A stretch of DNA of 47,159 nucleotides from Periweissella ghanensis (GCF_918814755.1 NZ_CAKKNT010000016.1:1-47159), one strand, 5' to 3'; positions 1-8,433 are shown, counted from the stretch's first letter. Numbers and translations: made by a program. Notes: generated from the letters alone by a model not told the origin.

Positions 1-84
1 CAAAGATGATGAGGTAGATAGGTTAGAAGTGGAAGTGTGGTGACACATGTAGCGGACTAATACTAATCGGTCGAGGACTTAACC
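1..84 (+). rRNA. 23S rRNA, 3' end (partial)
   Basis: The first bases match the conserved 3' end of bacterial 23S rRNA, including the stretch CTAATCGGTCGAGGACTTAA that closes the molecule. The gene enters from outside the window, so only its last 84 or so bases are present. It is followed by 5S and tRNA genes in the usual rRNA operon order. The exact 3' end is estimated to within a few bases. Confidence 0.93.
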
Positions 85-161
85 ACGAAGTGGTGTCCGG
101 TATAAAAGATTCAAATGATAATATTCAGTTTTGAGAGGTCAAGTATTTCTCAGATAAATAG

Positions 162-279
162 TGTGGTGATGATGGCGCAGATGATACACCTGTTCCCATG
201 CCGAACACAGAAGTTAAGCTCTGTAGCGCTGAAAGTAGTTGGGGGATCGCTCCCTGCGAGGATAAGACGTCGCCATGCA
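162..279 (+). rRNA. 5S rRNA, first copy
   Basis: The sequence carries the conserved 5S core CCCATGCCGAACACAGAAGT followed by TAAGCTC, and its 5' GTGGTGATGATGGCG and 3' CGTCGCCATGCAC ends can pair as helix I. It lies 77 bases after the 23S end. It differs from the second 5S at about three visible sites: A for G in the 5' strand, GCTGAAAG for GCCGAAAG, and GATAAGACG for GATAGGACG. The two copies are therefore diverged duplicates. Confidence 0.93.
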
Positions 280-283
280 CATT

Positions 284-320
284 GAAAAAGATGAAGTCGT
301 AAGGTTTCATCTTTTTCTAT
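284..320 (+). terminator. Hairpin between the two 5S genes
   Basis: A perfect 12-bp stem (GAAAAAGATGAA with TTCATCTTTTTC) closes on a 10-nt loop, and its right arm contains a run of five T. It lies directly after the first 5S, so it looks like the original rRNA operon terminator. A second 5S and a tRNA follow it. Confidence 0.6.
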
Positions 321-357
321 ACAAAGTGTGAGTAATTACACTTTACCTAATATCAAG

Positions 358-475
358 TGTGGTGGTGATGGCGCAGATGATACACCTGTTCCCATGCCGA
401 ACACAGAAGTTAAGCTCTGTAGCGCCGAAAGTAGTTGGGGGATCGCTCCCTGCGAGGATAGGACGTCGCCATGCT
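358..475 (+). rRNA. 5S rRNA, second copy
   Basis: This is a second complete 5S gene about 78 bases after the first, with the same core CCCATGCCGAACACAGAAGT and paired ends GTGGTGGTGATGGCG / GACGTCGCCATGC. It leads directly into tRNA-Asn. Of the two copies it looks closer to the usual LAB 5S (GATAGGACGTCGCC). Ends are estimated to within 1-3 bases. Confidence 0.93.
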
Positions 476-484
476 TCATATTAT

Positions 485-557
485 TCCGGCATAGCTCAGT
501 TGGTAGAGCACCTGACTGTTAATCAGGTTGTCGACGGTTCGAGCCCGCCTGCCGGAG
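485..557 (+). tRNA. tRNA-Asn (GTT)
   Basis: A full 73-nt cloverleaf is visible. The acceptor stem is TCCGGCA/TGCCGGA, the D-arm carries GCTCAGTTGGTAGAGC, the anticodon stem CTGAC/TCAG carries GTT at 518-520, and the T-arm carries GGTTCGAGCC. The discriminator is G and CCA is not encoded. It starts 9 bases after the second 5S and is the last gene of the rRNA operon before the terminator at 584. Confidence 0.96.
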
Positions 558-583
558 TCATCAGGATTTATTCCTACAATTGC

Positions 584-624
584 AAACCAGATGGAAATGT
601 TAATCATTTCTATCTGGTTTTTTG
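584..624 (+). terminator. rRNA/tRNA operon terminator
   Basis: The inverted repeat AAACCAGATGGAAATG / CATTTCTATCTGGTTT is followed by a T-rich tract. It ends the 5S-tRNA-Asn transcript. Confidence 0.85.
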
Positions 625-746
625 TTTGCCGTGAGACGTTCGCGCCTAATTACGTAAGACTTAAGATATTGCATGGGTCCGGGCGTCGATTTGAAAAATG
701 ATATGGTAAAATAAAAATAATATCAATAAAAAGGAGGTCCCGAAAT

Positions 747-1727
747 TTGGCAAAAATGAAAGCCTGGCTGCAAGCAATCCAAGCGCAACCAACGATCAAA
801 GTTTTTTTGAAATATTTGCAGCGGGCGGAATTGGGCCAGGCTAGTCCGATGGTCGCCTATTATAGTTTGTTGGCCCTATTTCCGGCAATCATTGCACTGG
901 GGGCTATTTTGCCATACATTGGCATTAATATTGATGATACGCTCTTGCTTGTGGAAACCGCCTTACCATCAAATGTGAATACCGTTTTGATTCCGTTAAT
1001 TCAGTCGGTGTTAAAACGCCAAAGTGTCAGCATTTTTTCGGTGGGGTTATTAGTGACATTATGGTCATTAAGCCAAGTTATTGCGATTTTTCGGACACGG
1101 ATACAGCGCATTTATGGTGAAAAAAAGGGTAAGTCGCCATGGCTGACGCGCTTAATTTCGATTGGCTGGATTATTGGCGTCATTGTGGTGCAAACGGTGG
1201 TGATGTTTTTTATTGCCATTAGTAAACCGCTGTTGGATGAAGTGATTAATTTCTTCCCAACCACGCGCGAATTGATTGAAGTGATTGAAAAAGCCCAGTG
1301 GCCGGTTGTGATCATCGTCTTGTTACTCGGGGTAATGTTAATTAATTATGCGATGCCCGCTAAACGGCCACACTGGCGCGCTTTGCTAGCAGGGAGTACA
1401 ATTGAAGTTGCCGCCTTTCTGGCATTAACGCAAGTCTTTGGGTTGTATGTTAAAATTGCGGCCAATAAATACACGTTTTATCAAGCCGTCGGGAGTATTA
1501 TCATTATGCTCATTTGGTTGAACCTCGTGGCGATGATTTCGCTGCTGGGGGCCGTGTTTGTGGCGACGTTTAACCAAATTTGGCGACCACGCGATGATGA
1601 AACCGGCCCAATGAGTGTGGCAACCACGGCCGATGAGCCAGCTGATGTGCAGCCACTAGATAATCCACGGTGGGGCATTACGCGGCGGAAACGGCAACAA
1701 CGGGACAAATTAAAGGAAAGCAAATAA
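747..1727 (+). CDS. YihY/BrkB family (UPF0761) inner-membrane protein
   Basis: This 326-residue polytopic membrane protein belongs to the YihY/virulence factor BrkB family, whose molecular function is not settled. The family opening is visible at residues 27-60 (ELGQASPMVAYYSLLALF, then FPAIIALGA). About six hydrophobic segments follow (roughly 35-58, 97-117, 138-160, 186-205, 215-235, 247-275). A highly charged cytoplasmic tail ends in RRKRQQRDKLKESK. The chosen start is TTG at 747, nine bases after a perfect AAGGAGG. The ATG at 756 is the alternative. HelD starts 5 bases after the stop, so the two are probably co-transcribed. The family assignment is firm and the function is unknown. Confidence 0.9.
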   Translation: MAKMKAWLQAIQAQPTIKVFLKYLQRAELGQASPMVAYYSLLALFPAIIALGAILPYIGINIDDTLLLVETALPSNVNTVLIPLIQSVLKRQSVSIFSVGLLVTLWSLSQVIAIFRTRIQRIYGEKKGKSPWLTRLISIGWIIGVIVVQTVVMFFIAISKPLLDEVINFFPTTRELIEVIEKAQWPVVIIVLLLGVMLINYAMPAKRPHWRALLAGSTIEVAAFLALTQVFGLYVKIAANKYTFYQAVGSIIIMLIWLNLVAMISLLGAVFVATFNQIWRPRDDETGPMSVATTADEPADVQPLDNPRWGITRRKRQQRDKLKESK

Positions 1728-1732
1728 CAATC

Positions 1733-4042
1733 ATGGAAACAAATGAAGAACAGCGCGAACAACGCCGGGTTGATGAGGTGATTGCTGAAATTAAAGTCAA
1801 GCAGACCGCGATGAGTCAACAATTGGACCACGCGCACCAAGAAACCCGCGCCGTTGAACGAAACTATAGTGATAACGCCTCAGTTAACACGATTGAAATT
1901 GATGATGCCAGTGAAACCAATGCCGAAATTCAACAACAACGGCAATTGGTCGCTCGGGTTGTCGAAACGGAAACAATTTTAAAACGCCAGTTGAGTACAT
2001 TAGAGCAATTAGCGCATAATCCATATTTTGGGAAAATTGAAATCCAAGATACCCCAAGGACACCGATGGAACAACTCTACATCGGAACCTCGTCACTACA
2101 AGGCCCGGACGATGAATTTTTAATTTATGATTGGCGGGCACCCGTCGCCGCGATTTATTATAACGGAACGTTGGGGCATGTGAAGTTCACGACGCCTAGT
2201 GGGCAACAGGAAACCGAACTCATCAATAAACGCCAATTTACGATTGAGGATGGCCACATTACGAACATGTTTGATACCAATGAAACGGTTGGTGATGAAA
2301 TGTTGCAGTATGCGTTGGGGCAACAAAATGACGAATACATGCAAAATATTGTTGCGACAATTCAAGCTGAACAAAATGATATTATTCGCGATACGAGCCA
2401 TGATTTACTCGTCGTTCAAGGGGTCGCTGGTTCGGGGAAGACGTCGGCAATTTTGCAACGGATTGCCTTTTTGCTCTATCACGCGCGGGCTGAATTAAGT
2501 GCCGATCAAATTTTGTTATTTTCACCAAACAAATTATTTAGTAACTATATCGCCGAAGTGTTGCCGAGTTTGGGAGAACGCAACATGCGCCAAGTGACGT
2601 TGACGGATTTCTTATCGGCGCGCTTGGAAGGGTTAAAAGTCCAAACGCTCTTTGAACGCTATGAAGCTAATCAAAAGCAAATGCCAACCAAAGTGATTCG
2701 CGATACGATGGGGTCATTGGCCTTTATGCACGCGTTGACCGAATATGTCGCTAATTTAACGGTCGATGAGATTGAATTTGCCGATGTGCACTTAGTTGAT
2801 GAAGTGATTTTCTCAGCGTACCACACCCAAATTATTTATAGCCGCCAACCCGCCAATGCCAGTGTTGGGGCTAAAATGTTAGCAACTAAAAATCAGTTAA
2901 TCAAAGAATTAAAACGCAAAGTCGAAAATGCGCTGGATGCACCGTGGGTTAGTGAAGCGCTCAATAGTATGAGCACGGAAGAATATGAACAGCTAATCGG
3001 GATTGGCAAGCGTGATGAATTTGCTAGTGCCGAAGCTGAAAGTGCCTATGCGGCGGCTAAGTTTGTCCAACGCCACTATCAAGGGGTCTATGATGCGCTG
3101 TTTAACGATTACTACGTGGATATTTACACGCAATTCACGCAGTTCTTAACGACGTATGGCGCGACCACGGCCCAACCGGAACTTTGGGAATTAAAGGCCC
3201 AGCAATTCCAAACGGCGATTGAATATCACCAAGTCTTGCTCGATGATGCCACGCCGTTCATGTACTTACGCGACTTGTTAACTAATAGTGGCCGTAATCG
3301 CCAAATCCAACATTTGTTTGTCGATGAAATGCAAGATTATACGATGGCACAAATGGTGTACTTCAAGCACGCCTTTCCGCATGCGCAATTCACGATTTTA
3401 GGGGACAACCAACAGGCGTTATTTGATGATGTCACGGCGGTTAATGAATTTTATGCCAACTTGCAAACGGCTTTTGCGGCCAAACATGCTAAGCTGGTGA
3501 CGTTAAATAAAAGTTACCGCTCAACCCAAGAAATTACCGCCTTTGGGAAAGCCCTATTGCCGGCTAACAATCAGATTGAAGCCTTTACGCGTAAAGGCCG
3601 CTTACCACGCGTGATTGTCACGGCCGATGAATTGGCAGCGATTAAATATTTGACTACGACCCTGCCAGCGTTACTAAACGAATATGGCACGGTCGCTATT
3701 TTGACTAAAACAACAGCGGCAGCCACCCGGGTCGCCCAATTATTACGCGCCCACATGCCAGTCACTAATTTGACGGCTACCGATCGCGCGGTTCCTAAGG
3801 GCGTGATTGCCTTACCAATTTATTTGGCGAAGGGCTTGGAATTTGATTGTGCCGTGGCGTATGACGTTTCAGCAACAACGTATACGAATGAAAATGATGC
3901 AGCAATTTTATATACAGTTGCCACCCGGGCGATGCATGATTTATTATTAATTACAAACGGCCAACCAGCCCCAATTTTGACGACGATTGACCGCACGTTA
4001 TATCAAAAAATAGAACCAACAGTGGTTCATGAGGAGAAGTAA
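1733..4042 (+). CDS. helD: HelD-like RNA polymerase recycling helicase (UvrD superfamily 1)
   Basis: The 769-residue protein matches the length and layout of Firmicute HelD, an ATPase that removes stalled or non-productive RNA polymerase from DNA. The N-terminus (residues 1-75) is charged and predicted to form a coiled-coil arm. Walker A (GVAGSGKTSAI) lies near residue 230 and Walker B (LFVDEMQDYTMAQM) near 528, followed by GDNQQALFDD and a motif like SYRSTQEIT. The C-terminal motif KGLEFDCAVAYD is a typical UvrD motif V. The ATG at 1733 is chosen because AAAGGAAAG precedes it and it lies just after the YihY stop. A longer reading from 1670 would overlap that gene. The HAD gene follows 3 bases after the stop. 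Confidence 0.93.
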   Translation: METNEEQREQRRVDEVIAEIKVKQTAMSQQLDHAHQETRAVERNYSDNASVNTIEIDDASETNAEIQQQRQLVARVVETETILKRQLSTLEQLAHNPYFGKIEIQDTPRTPMEQLYIGTSSLQGPDDEFLIYDWRAPVAAIYYNGTLGHVKFTTPSGQQETELINKRQFTIEDGHITNMFDTNETVGDEMLQYALGQQNDEYMQNIVATIQAEQNDIIRDTSHDLLVVQGVAGSGKTSAILQRIAFLLYHARAELSADQILLFSPNKLFSNYIAEVLPSLGERNMRQVTLTDFLSARLEGLKVQTLFERYEANQKQMPTKVIRDTMGSLAFMHALTEYVANLTVDEIEFADVHLVDEVIFSAYHTQIIYSRQPANASVGAKMLATKNQLIKELKRKVENALDAPWVSEALNSMSTEEYEQLIGIGKRDEFASAEAESAYAAAKFVQRHYQGVYDALFNDYYVDIYTQFTQFLTTYGATTAQPELWELKAQQFQTAIEYHQVLLDDATPFMYLRDLLTNSGRNRQIQHLFVDEMQDYTMAQMVYFKHAFPHAQFTILGDNQQALFDDVTAVNEFYANLQTAFAAKHAKLVTLNKSYRSTQEITAFGKALLPANNQIEAFTRKGRLPRVIVTADELAAIKYLTTTLPALLNEYGTVAILTKTTAAATRVAQLLRAHMPVTNLTATDRAVPKGVIALPIYLAKGLEFDCAVAYDVSATTYTNENDAAILYTVATRAMHDLLLITNGQPAPILTTIDRTLYQKIEPTVVHEEK

Positions 4043-4045
4043 CTA

Positions 4046-4855
4046 ATGGCAGAAATTAAGTTAATTTGTTTTGATTTGGACGGGACGTTGTTGACGAGTG
4101 AAAAAGAAATTTCACCACGCACGGCCCAAGTAATTCGCGAACTACACGCCGCTGGGATTCACATTGCCATTGCAACCGGTCGCCCAATTGCCGCGATTGG
4201 TAAATTTATTGAAGAACTGGGTTTAACCGGGGAAGATGATTTCTCATTAACGTTCAACGGAGCGTTGGTGTTAAACAATGCCACTAAGGAACCAATTTTC
4301 AAATTAGCCACGGATAAAGCCGCCATTACGCCATTGTACGAATGGGCGGCGGCAAATGATTATCCATTGGACGTGCTTGATTTCACACAAAACTGGCAAA
4401 TTAGTGGCATTGGCCGCTCTGATTATGCCAGTGTCTTGCGCGCGCCATTGTTATTTGAAATTACGGACTTTGCTAACTTACCGGATCAACCATATGCCAA
4501 AGCCGTGATGGCAACTTCAAAGGAACGCTTGGATGCGTTGATGACCACGATGCCCGCGGACTTGCAAGCGCAATACCACATGGTGCGCTCACAACCTAAG
4601 ATTTTGGAATTCTTGCAACCAAGTTTGGACAAACACGTTGGGGTAAAAGCCTTGGCGGAACATTACGGCTTGAGTGCGGAAAATGTGATGGTCTTTGGGG
4701 ATGCGGAAAACGATTTGGGTATGTTTGAGTATGCCGGCATGCCAATTGCCATGTTGAATGGTTCTGATGATGTTAAAGCCCTCGCTGCTTATACGACCCC
4801 ACGCTCGAATGATGAGGATGGGATTGGGAAGTTTTTGGAACGGTATTTTGGGTAG
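4046..4855 (+). CDS. Cof-type HAD-IIB sugar-phosphate phosphatase (YidA-like)
   Basis: This 269-residue haloacid dehalogenase-family hydrolase has motif I DLDGTLL at residues 10-16 with both catalytic Asp, a motif II Thr in ATGRP near residue 47, and motif IV GDAENDLGMFEYAG near residue 218. The inserted C2B cap lies between. YidA-like members dephosphorylate sugar phosphates or related small molecules; the substrate cannot be read here. The start follows GAGGAG with good spacing, and the gene sits 3 bases after helD, so yihY-like, helD and this gene look like one transcript. The TAG stop is immediately followed by an intergenic hairpin element. Confidence 0.92.
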   Translation: MAEIKLICFDLDGTLLTSEKEISPRTAQVIRELHAAGIHIAIATGRPIAAIGKFIEELGLTGEDDFSLTFNGALVLNNATKEPIFKLATDKAAITPLYEWAAANDYPLDVLDFTQNWQISGIGRSDYASVLRAPLLFEITDFANLPDQPYAKAVMATSKERLDALMTTMPADLQAQYHMVRSQPKILEFLQPSLDKHVGVKALAEHYGLSAENVMVFGDAENDLGMFEYAGMPIAMLNGSDDVKALAAYTTPRSNDEDGIGKFLERYFG

Positions 4856-4990
4856 AGTGCAGAGTGCGCGGTCAAGCGGGAAACACTGAGCACTAACGTA
4901 ACAGCAAGGTAGATGTGGGCTATGCATCTTACTTGCTGTAAGTTAGGCGGAGGTGTTTGCTTGACCAAGCACGTTTAGTCTCTACTGCCG
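4854..4990 (+). repeat. Hairpin element copy 1 (plus orientation)
   Basis: The element begins at the stop codon of the HAD gene (TAGAGTGCAGAGTGCGCGG). The outer stem GGTCAAGC/GCTTGACC, then AAACAC/GTGTTT, encloses the conserved pair GAGCACTAACG / GTTAGGCGGA. An inner stem TAACAGCAAG/CTTGCTGTA leads to an AGATG/CATCT tip. The 3' end is AAGCACGTTTAG followed by a CTACTGCC tail. A strong terminator follows at 5103, so the element should lie in the 3' UTR. Confidence 0.8.
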
Positions 4991-5064
4991 CTTGCCTCGT
5001 GAAGCACGTTTAGTACATGCTGCCTTAGGGTTTGCTTGACCAAGCACGTCTTGGCGCTACCGCC
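4991..5064 (+). repeat. Two solo 3' ends of the hairpin element
   Basis: After copy 1 the terminal module recurs twice without a full element: GAAGCACGTTTAGTACATGCTGCC at 5011-5034 in shortened form, and CAAGCACGTCTTGGCGCTACCGCC up to 5064. The second is preceded by TTTGCTTGACC, which also occurs in copy 1. These look like remnants of further elements that lost their left parts. Confidence 0.55.
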
Positions 5065-5102
5065 GAAATATTTTTTTACAATTTCACACGATAATTAACC
5101 TG

Positions 5103-5141
5103 AAAAAATAAGCTTAGTGCAAATGCACTAAGCTTATTTTT
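5103..5141 (+). terminator. Terminator after the YihY-HelD-HAD operon
   Basis: A perfect stem AATAAGCTTAGTGC/GCACTAAGCTTATT with an AAAT tetraloop is flanked by A and T runs. It can act in both directions. It lies downstream of the hairpin element, so the element is included in the mRNA. Confidence 0.88.
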
Positions 5142-5279
5142 ATTGACACCACTTTCATTGTAAAACCCGACCTTATTTATTTTTGAAAATTATGGCGAGG
5201 GAAAATAGTTTAATATTTCCTTGATTGTGGCTATAATGGCAGTGTAAAGCCGCGCACCTGAAGTTAGGGGGACACATTC

Positions 5280-5645
5280 ATGGGAAAGGTTATACCGAGA
5301 AGCACGATTATTGATGTATTAACACAGAACAAGTTAGCCGATGAAACGACGCAAATTATTGAAGCTACGATCGGGCAAAAGCAATTTATGGTCGCATTTT
5401 CACAAAATGGGGTGGCCATGTTGCGCTTAAATGAAAATGGGACCTTAACTGGCGAAATTCGGTTCTTGGGAGTTCAAGATATTGAAGAATTACAATTTGC
5501 CCAAGGATGGTTAAATTATAAAATGTTTATCAAATCATTTGGGGGGCGGCGAATAAAATTAGCGATTAAACGCCGCCAAGAAGATTACCCTGAGCAAGCC
5601 CCTGAATTTGAAGCAATTATGCACCGCTATCAACCAGGCTATTAG
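5280..5645 (+). CDS. Uncharacterised 121-residue protein
   Basis: I do not recognise a family with confidence. The product has no signal peptide or membrane segment. It looks like a compact alpha/beta protein with beta-rich stretches (QFMVAFSQNGVAMLRLNENG, then GEIRFLGVQDI) and a basic segment FGGRRIKLAIKRRQ near residue 90. It is expressed alone: TATAAT at 5232-5237 is about 48 bases upstream, and AAGTTAGGGGG provides a weak ribosome binding site. It converges on the L,D-transpeptidase gene across the terminator at 5731. Codon use resembles the surrounding chromosome, so I see no sign of transfer. Confidence 0.75.
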   Translation: MGKVIPRSTIIDVLTQNKLADETTQIIEATIGQKQFMVAFSQNGVAMLRLNENGTLTGEIRFLGVQDIEELQFAQGWLNYKMFIKSFGGRRIKLAIKRRQEDYPEQAPEFEAIMHRYQPGY

Positions 5646-5730
5646 AAAACAACAGTGACATAACTCTTTTCTGGTAGTAATTTGCTGCTAGAACGTGTTA
5701 TAGCAGTCCGATATATTCGAAATACGACAA

Positions 5731-5768
5731 AATCCTCTACGAAGAATTTTCTTCATAGAGGATTTTTA
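5731..5768. terminator. Bidirectional terminator between convergent genes
   Basis: The 16-bp imperfect stem AATCCTCTACGAAGAA/TTCTTCATAGAGGATT ends in TTTT on the plus strand and has AAAA on the other side. It lies between the 121-residue gene (plus) and the L,D-transpeptidase gene (minus). Confidence 0.82.
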
Positions 5769-5821
5769 GTGTATTTCTCGATATCGCCCGACTGCTGTCA
5801 CACTCCTTTTAATATCGATAT

Positions 5822-6436
5822 TTAGTTAATAATCACCATCGTGTTGTAACGAATGTTTTGGAAGAACCACTTTGAATCAGCTAATGATAAGTGGATGCAA
5901 CCGTGTGATGAAGGGTACTTACCTTGAGCACCCGCTGGGAAAGGCAAGACGTGGCCGCGGTAGTCAACGGGAACTGAGTGGAATAAGTAGACCCCGTGGT
6001 CTTTGAATGAGACGAAGTTGTAGGCACTGATACGTCCACGACCACTGCCTTCAGAAAATGACTTGCCGCGTTCGCGTTGAATGAAGAAGGTACCTTTAGG
6101 TGTGGCCCCCCAACCGCGCTTTGGTAGCCCAGTTGAAGCATACATTGTGTAAAGGGTTTTACCACCATCCATGAGGTACACGCGTTGCTTAGCTAATGAA
6201 ACGTGAATCCACATCTTAGGGTGTTGGGCCACATTAGGGTAAGGCACGCTTTCAGATGGGCCCCACCAGTTGGCTGGTAACATTACTGATTTAGGTTGAG
6301 CATTAGGTTGGACTTTGGCTTTTGTAACGGCGGCGCTAACTTGATTAGTGATCGTAGCAGTTGGTGTGACAGCGAGGATGCCACCGAAAATGGCACTACT
6401 GGCTACAATACTAATAAGGATTTGTTTGATTTTCAT
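5822..6436 (-). CDS. Secreted L,D-transpeptidase (YkuD domain)
   Basis: This 204-residue exported enzyme should cross-link or modify peptidoglycan outside the cell. An N-terminal signal peptide (MKIKQILISIVASSAIFG, cleavage near AVSAA, residue 36) precedes the YkuD domain, which starts with WIHVSLAKQRVYLMDGGK. The catalytic segment reads SSHGCIHLS near residue 176, with the nucleophile Cys. The usual Arg after CI is His here, whereas the neighbouring paralogue keeps SHGCIRLS. The ATG at 6436 is preferred over 6448 because GAGG lies 6 bases before it. Two YkuD paralogues in a row on the minus strand, each with its own upstream gap, suggest duplication. Confidence 0.92.
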   Translation of the reverse strand: MKIKQILISIVASSAIFGGILAVTPTATITNQVSAAVTKAKVQPNAQPKSVMLPANWWGPSESVPYPNVAQHPKMWIHVSLAKQRVYLMDGGKTLYTMYASTGLPKRGWGATPKGTFFIQRERGKSFSEGSGRGRISAYNFVSFKDHGVYLFHSVPVDYRGHVLPFPAGAQGKYPSSHGCIHLSLADSKWFFQNIRYNTMVIIN

Positions 6437-6536
6437 AAGCAACCTCATTCATTAATTTGTATAAATCGATAGTTATTTTAATATAATTATACTTTAATTA
6501 ATTGAAAAATCAAAAAAATTTAAACCAAAAGCACTA

Positions 6537-6567
6537 AAAAAATCTTCGCGCAATTGCGAAGATTTTT
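6537..6567 (-). terminator. Terminator of the second L,D-transpeptidase gene
   Basis: The stem AAATCTTCGC/GCGAAGATTT with loop GCAATT or similar is flanked on the minus strand by a long T run (A run on plus at 6531-6542). It sits 10 bases after the stop of the minus-strand gene 6578-7411. Confidence 0.85.
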
Positions 6568-6577
6568 AAGTAATATT

Positions 6578-7411
6578 TTAGTCGATGACAACTTTGGTGT
6601 TGTACTTGATTGTATCGTGGAACCATTTAGCATCAGGAACTGATAACCGGATACAACCGTGGGAAGCTTCTTGTTTACCAAGTTTAGCCGCTTCACTAAG
6701 GATGTATTGCCCATTTTTATAGATAGGGACTGAGTGGAATAGGTATTCGCCATGATTGTGGAATGAAGTCCAGTTGTAAGCGCCCCCTTGGGCAGTTGGG
6801 TTGTAGAAGCTCAAACCCCGTTCTTTTTGAATATGGAAGGTTCCGCGGGGAGTACCAGCACCAATTCGGTCCATCCCAGTTGAGCAATACATGGTGTAAA
6901 GCACCGTGTTACCAGTCATTAAGAAGACCCGTTGTTGGGCGATTGAAACGTGAATCCAGAGGTTTGGGTACTTGTTAACATCGGGGTATGGTTTGTTTTC
7001 TGATGATAAGCGCCAGTTAATTGGAACGCGTAACTTATTGGCAGTTTCAGCGGCCGTGGGTGTTGGGTCGACTTTAGGTTTTTCTACTGGTTTGGGAGTA
7101 TCTTTCTTGGGTGATTTGGTACTGTCGTTAGCTTTGGTACTTGAAGATGCCTTGGCCGTTGCGCTTGATGATGTTTTAGTAGCGCTTGATGATGAGCTGG
7201 CGGTGTCATCGGCTTTGGTACTTGATGATGATTCAGCACTTGCACTCGTCACTGTAGCGCTTGATGATGATTTGGCCGCGGTACTGATGGATGACGAATT
7301 AGCTGCGTTACTAGCATGTTCATTCCCAGCAAATGCTGTTCCAGCAAGCATACCACCACCGACAATGACGACGGCTACAGCTGCGCCAATTCCGACTGAT
7401 TTTAAATTCAT
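6578..7411 (-). CDS. Secreted L,D-transpeptidase with Ser-rich linker
   Basis: This 277-residue paralogue of the preceding gene product has an N-terminal hydrophobic signal or anchor (residues 1-28, MNLKSVGIGAAVAVVIVGGG) and then about 80 residues of Ser/Ala/Thr/Lys low complexity (SSSSATKTSSSATAKASSS). A KxxPTPT segment leads into a YkuD domain starting WIHVSIAQQRVFLMTGN. The catalytic motif is ASHGCIRLS near residue 251. The ATG at 7411 is chosen because GGGGGAG precedes it by 6 bases; the longer reading from 7489 has no such site. The Ser-rich linker is a plausible wall-spanning region and a possible O-glycosylation target. Confidence 0.92.
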   Translation of the reverse strand: MNLKSVGIGAAVAVVIVGGGMLAGTAFAGNEHASNAANSSSISTAAKSSSSATVTSASAESSSSTKADDTASSSSSATKTSSSATAKASSSTKANDSTKSPKKDTPKPVEKPKVDPTPTAAETANKLRVPINWRLSSENKPYPDVNKYPNLWIHVSIAQQRVFLMTGNTVLYTMYCSTGMDRIGAGTPRGTFHIQKERGLSFYNPTAQGGAYNWTSFHNHGEYLFHSVPIYKNGQYILSEAAKLGKQEASHGCIRLSVPDAKWFHDTIKYNTKVVID

Positions 7412-7527
7412 GATGCTCTCCCCCGATTTCTGATTTGAAAGTACAATATAGCATTGATGGTAGCACACGCAGATTTTAAATAACACCAATCTGTTTAAGA
7501 TAGTTAAGATGAAAAATTCTTATCAAA

Positions 7528-8148
7528 TCAATAATAATTCATTAATAGTGGATAGCTAAATAATAAACACCCGAGCCCTAGCAAGAAACCAGCTAAGACA
7601 TCACTCGCGTAATGGACCCCCAAATACACACGCGAAACGCCAATAATGCCGATTAATACGATGCAAATACCCGTGCCTAAAATGCTAGTGGCTAGACTAA
7701 AACCTAGCAAGGGTTGCATCATAATCAAGGTGCCAAAGATGATCATGCTCCCACTGGAGTGGCCACTAGGAAAGCTATAGCCAAACGAATTGGCCAAGCG
7801 GGGCACGTCGGGGCGATGGCGGTGGAATAATAATTTGAACACCGGATTTATAATCACCGCAATTACTGACACATTGATGGCTAACCACCACGCGAGCTGA
7901 TGATTGTTAGTCGTGTACAAAATAATGACTAACACAGTCACGAAAATAATTAAATTTTGAATACTGCCAATCCGGTCAACGGCTTGGAAAAACCGCGTTG
8001 AGCGACCAGTACCGCGCCGCATGAAATTAGTGATGCGCATGTCAAAAGGTAACAGGCGATGATGGCCAAATAATAGGATAAGCGCAATGATGGCAAAGAG
8101 CAGAAATGCTAGGCTTCCGAGGGTATAAAATAATTGAAAATGATGCAT
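7528..8148 (-). CDS. PAP2-family membrane phosphatase
   Basis: This 206-residue membrane protein has all three type 2 phosphatidic acid phosphatase motifs: KLLFHRHRP (motif 1, near residue 105), SFPSGHSSG (motif 2, near 126) and SRVYLGVHYASD (motif 3, near 172). Five to six hydrophobic segments are visible. Members remove phosphate from lipid phosphates such as phosphatidate or undecaprenyl pyrophosphate; the substrate here is not determined. The ATG at 8148 follows GAGGT by 7 bases. It is divergent from metG. Confidence 0.93.
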   Translation of the reverse strand: MHHFQLFYTLGSLAFLLFAIIALILLFGHHRLLPFDMRITNFMRRGTGRSTRFFQAVDRIGSIQNLIIFVTVLVIILYTTNNHQLAWWLAINVSVIAVIINPVFKLLFHRHRPDVPRLANSFGYSFPSGHSSGSMIIFGTLIMMQPLLGFSLATSILGTGICIVLIGIIGVSRVYLGVHYASDVLAGFLLGLGCLLFSYPLLMNYY

Positions 8149-8433
8149 GTTTGATACCTCGTAGTTAATGATTTCTATACTTTAAGCTTACCGTATTTAA
8201 CGGGGATGTGCCAAAAAAATAAGCCGGGGATGCTAAATATTTTTGGTGACCACGGTATGTAATATTTTTAAGCAAACCCCAACAATTTTTTCAAGATGTA
8301 AGTAGCACACTTACAAAAATCTAATGTATAATAGTACGGAACAGCAACTTTACTAATAACTGTTGCCAAACCGGATTAAATCGCGGAAAGACCGTACTGG
8401 GTCATTTGTCAGTACAGGGAAGGAAAATTTTAA

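Noticed and set aside
328-634. Small ORFs across the 5S and tRNA genes
   Set aside because: They lie on structural RNA genes and have no ribosome binding site; they are chance readings.
7528-8148. Undecaprenyl pyrophosphatase BacA/UppP naming for the PAP2 protein
   Set aside because: The PAP2 motifs are clear but the substrate cannot be decided from sequence, so no specific gene symbol is given.
8277-8433. T-box or SAM riboswitch upstream of metG
   Set aside because: No AGGGTGG T-box sequence, specifier loop or antiterminator can be found, and no S-box core is visible in the 285-base leader.
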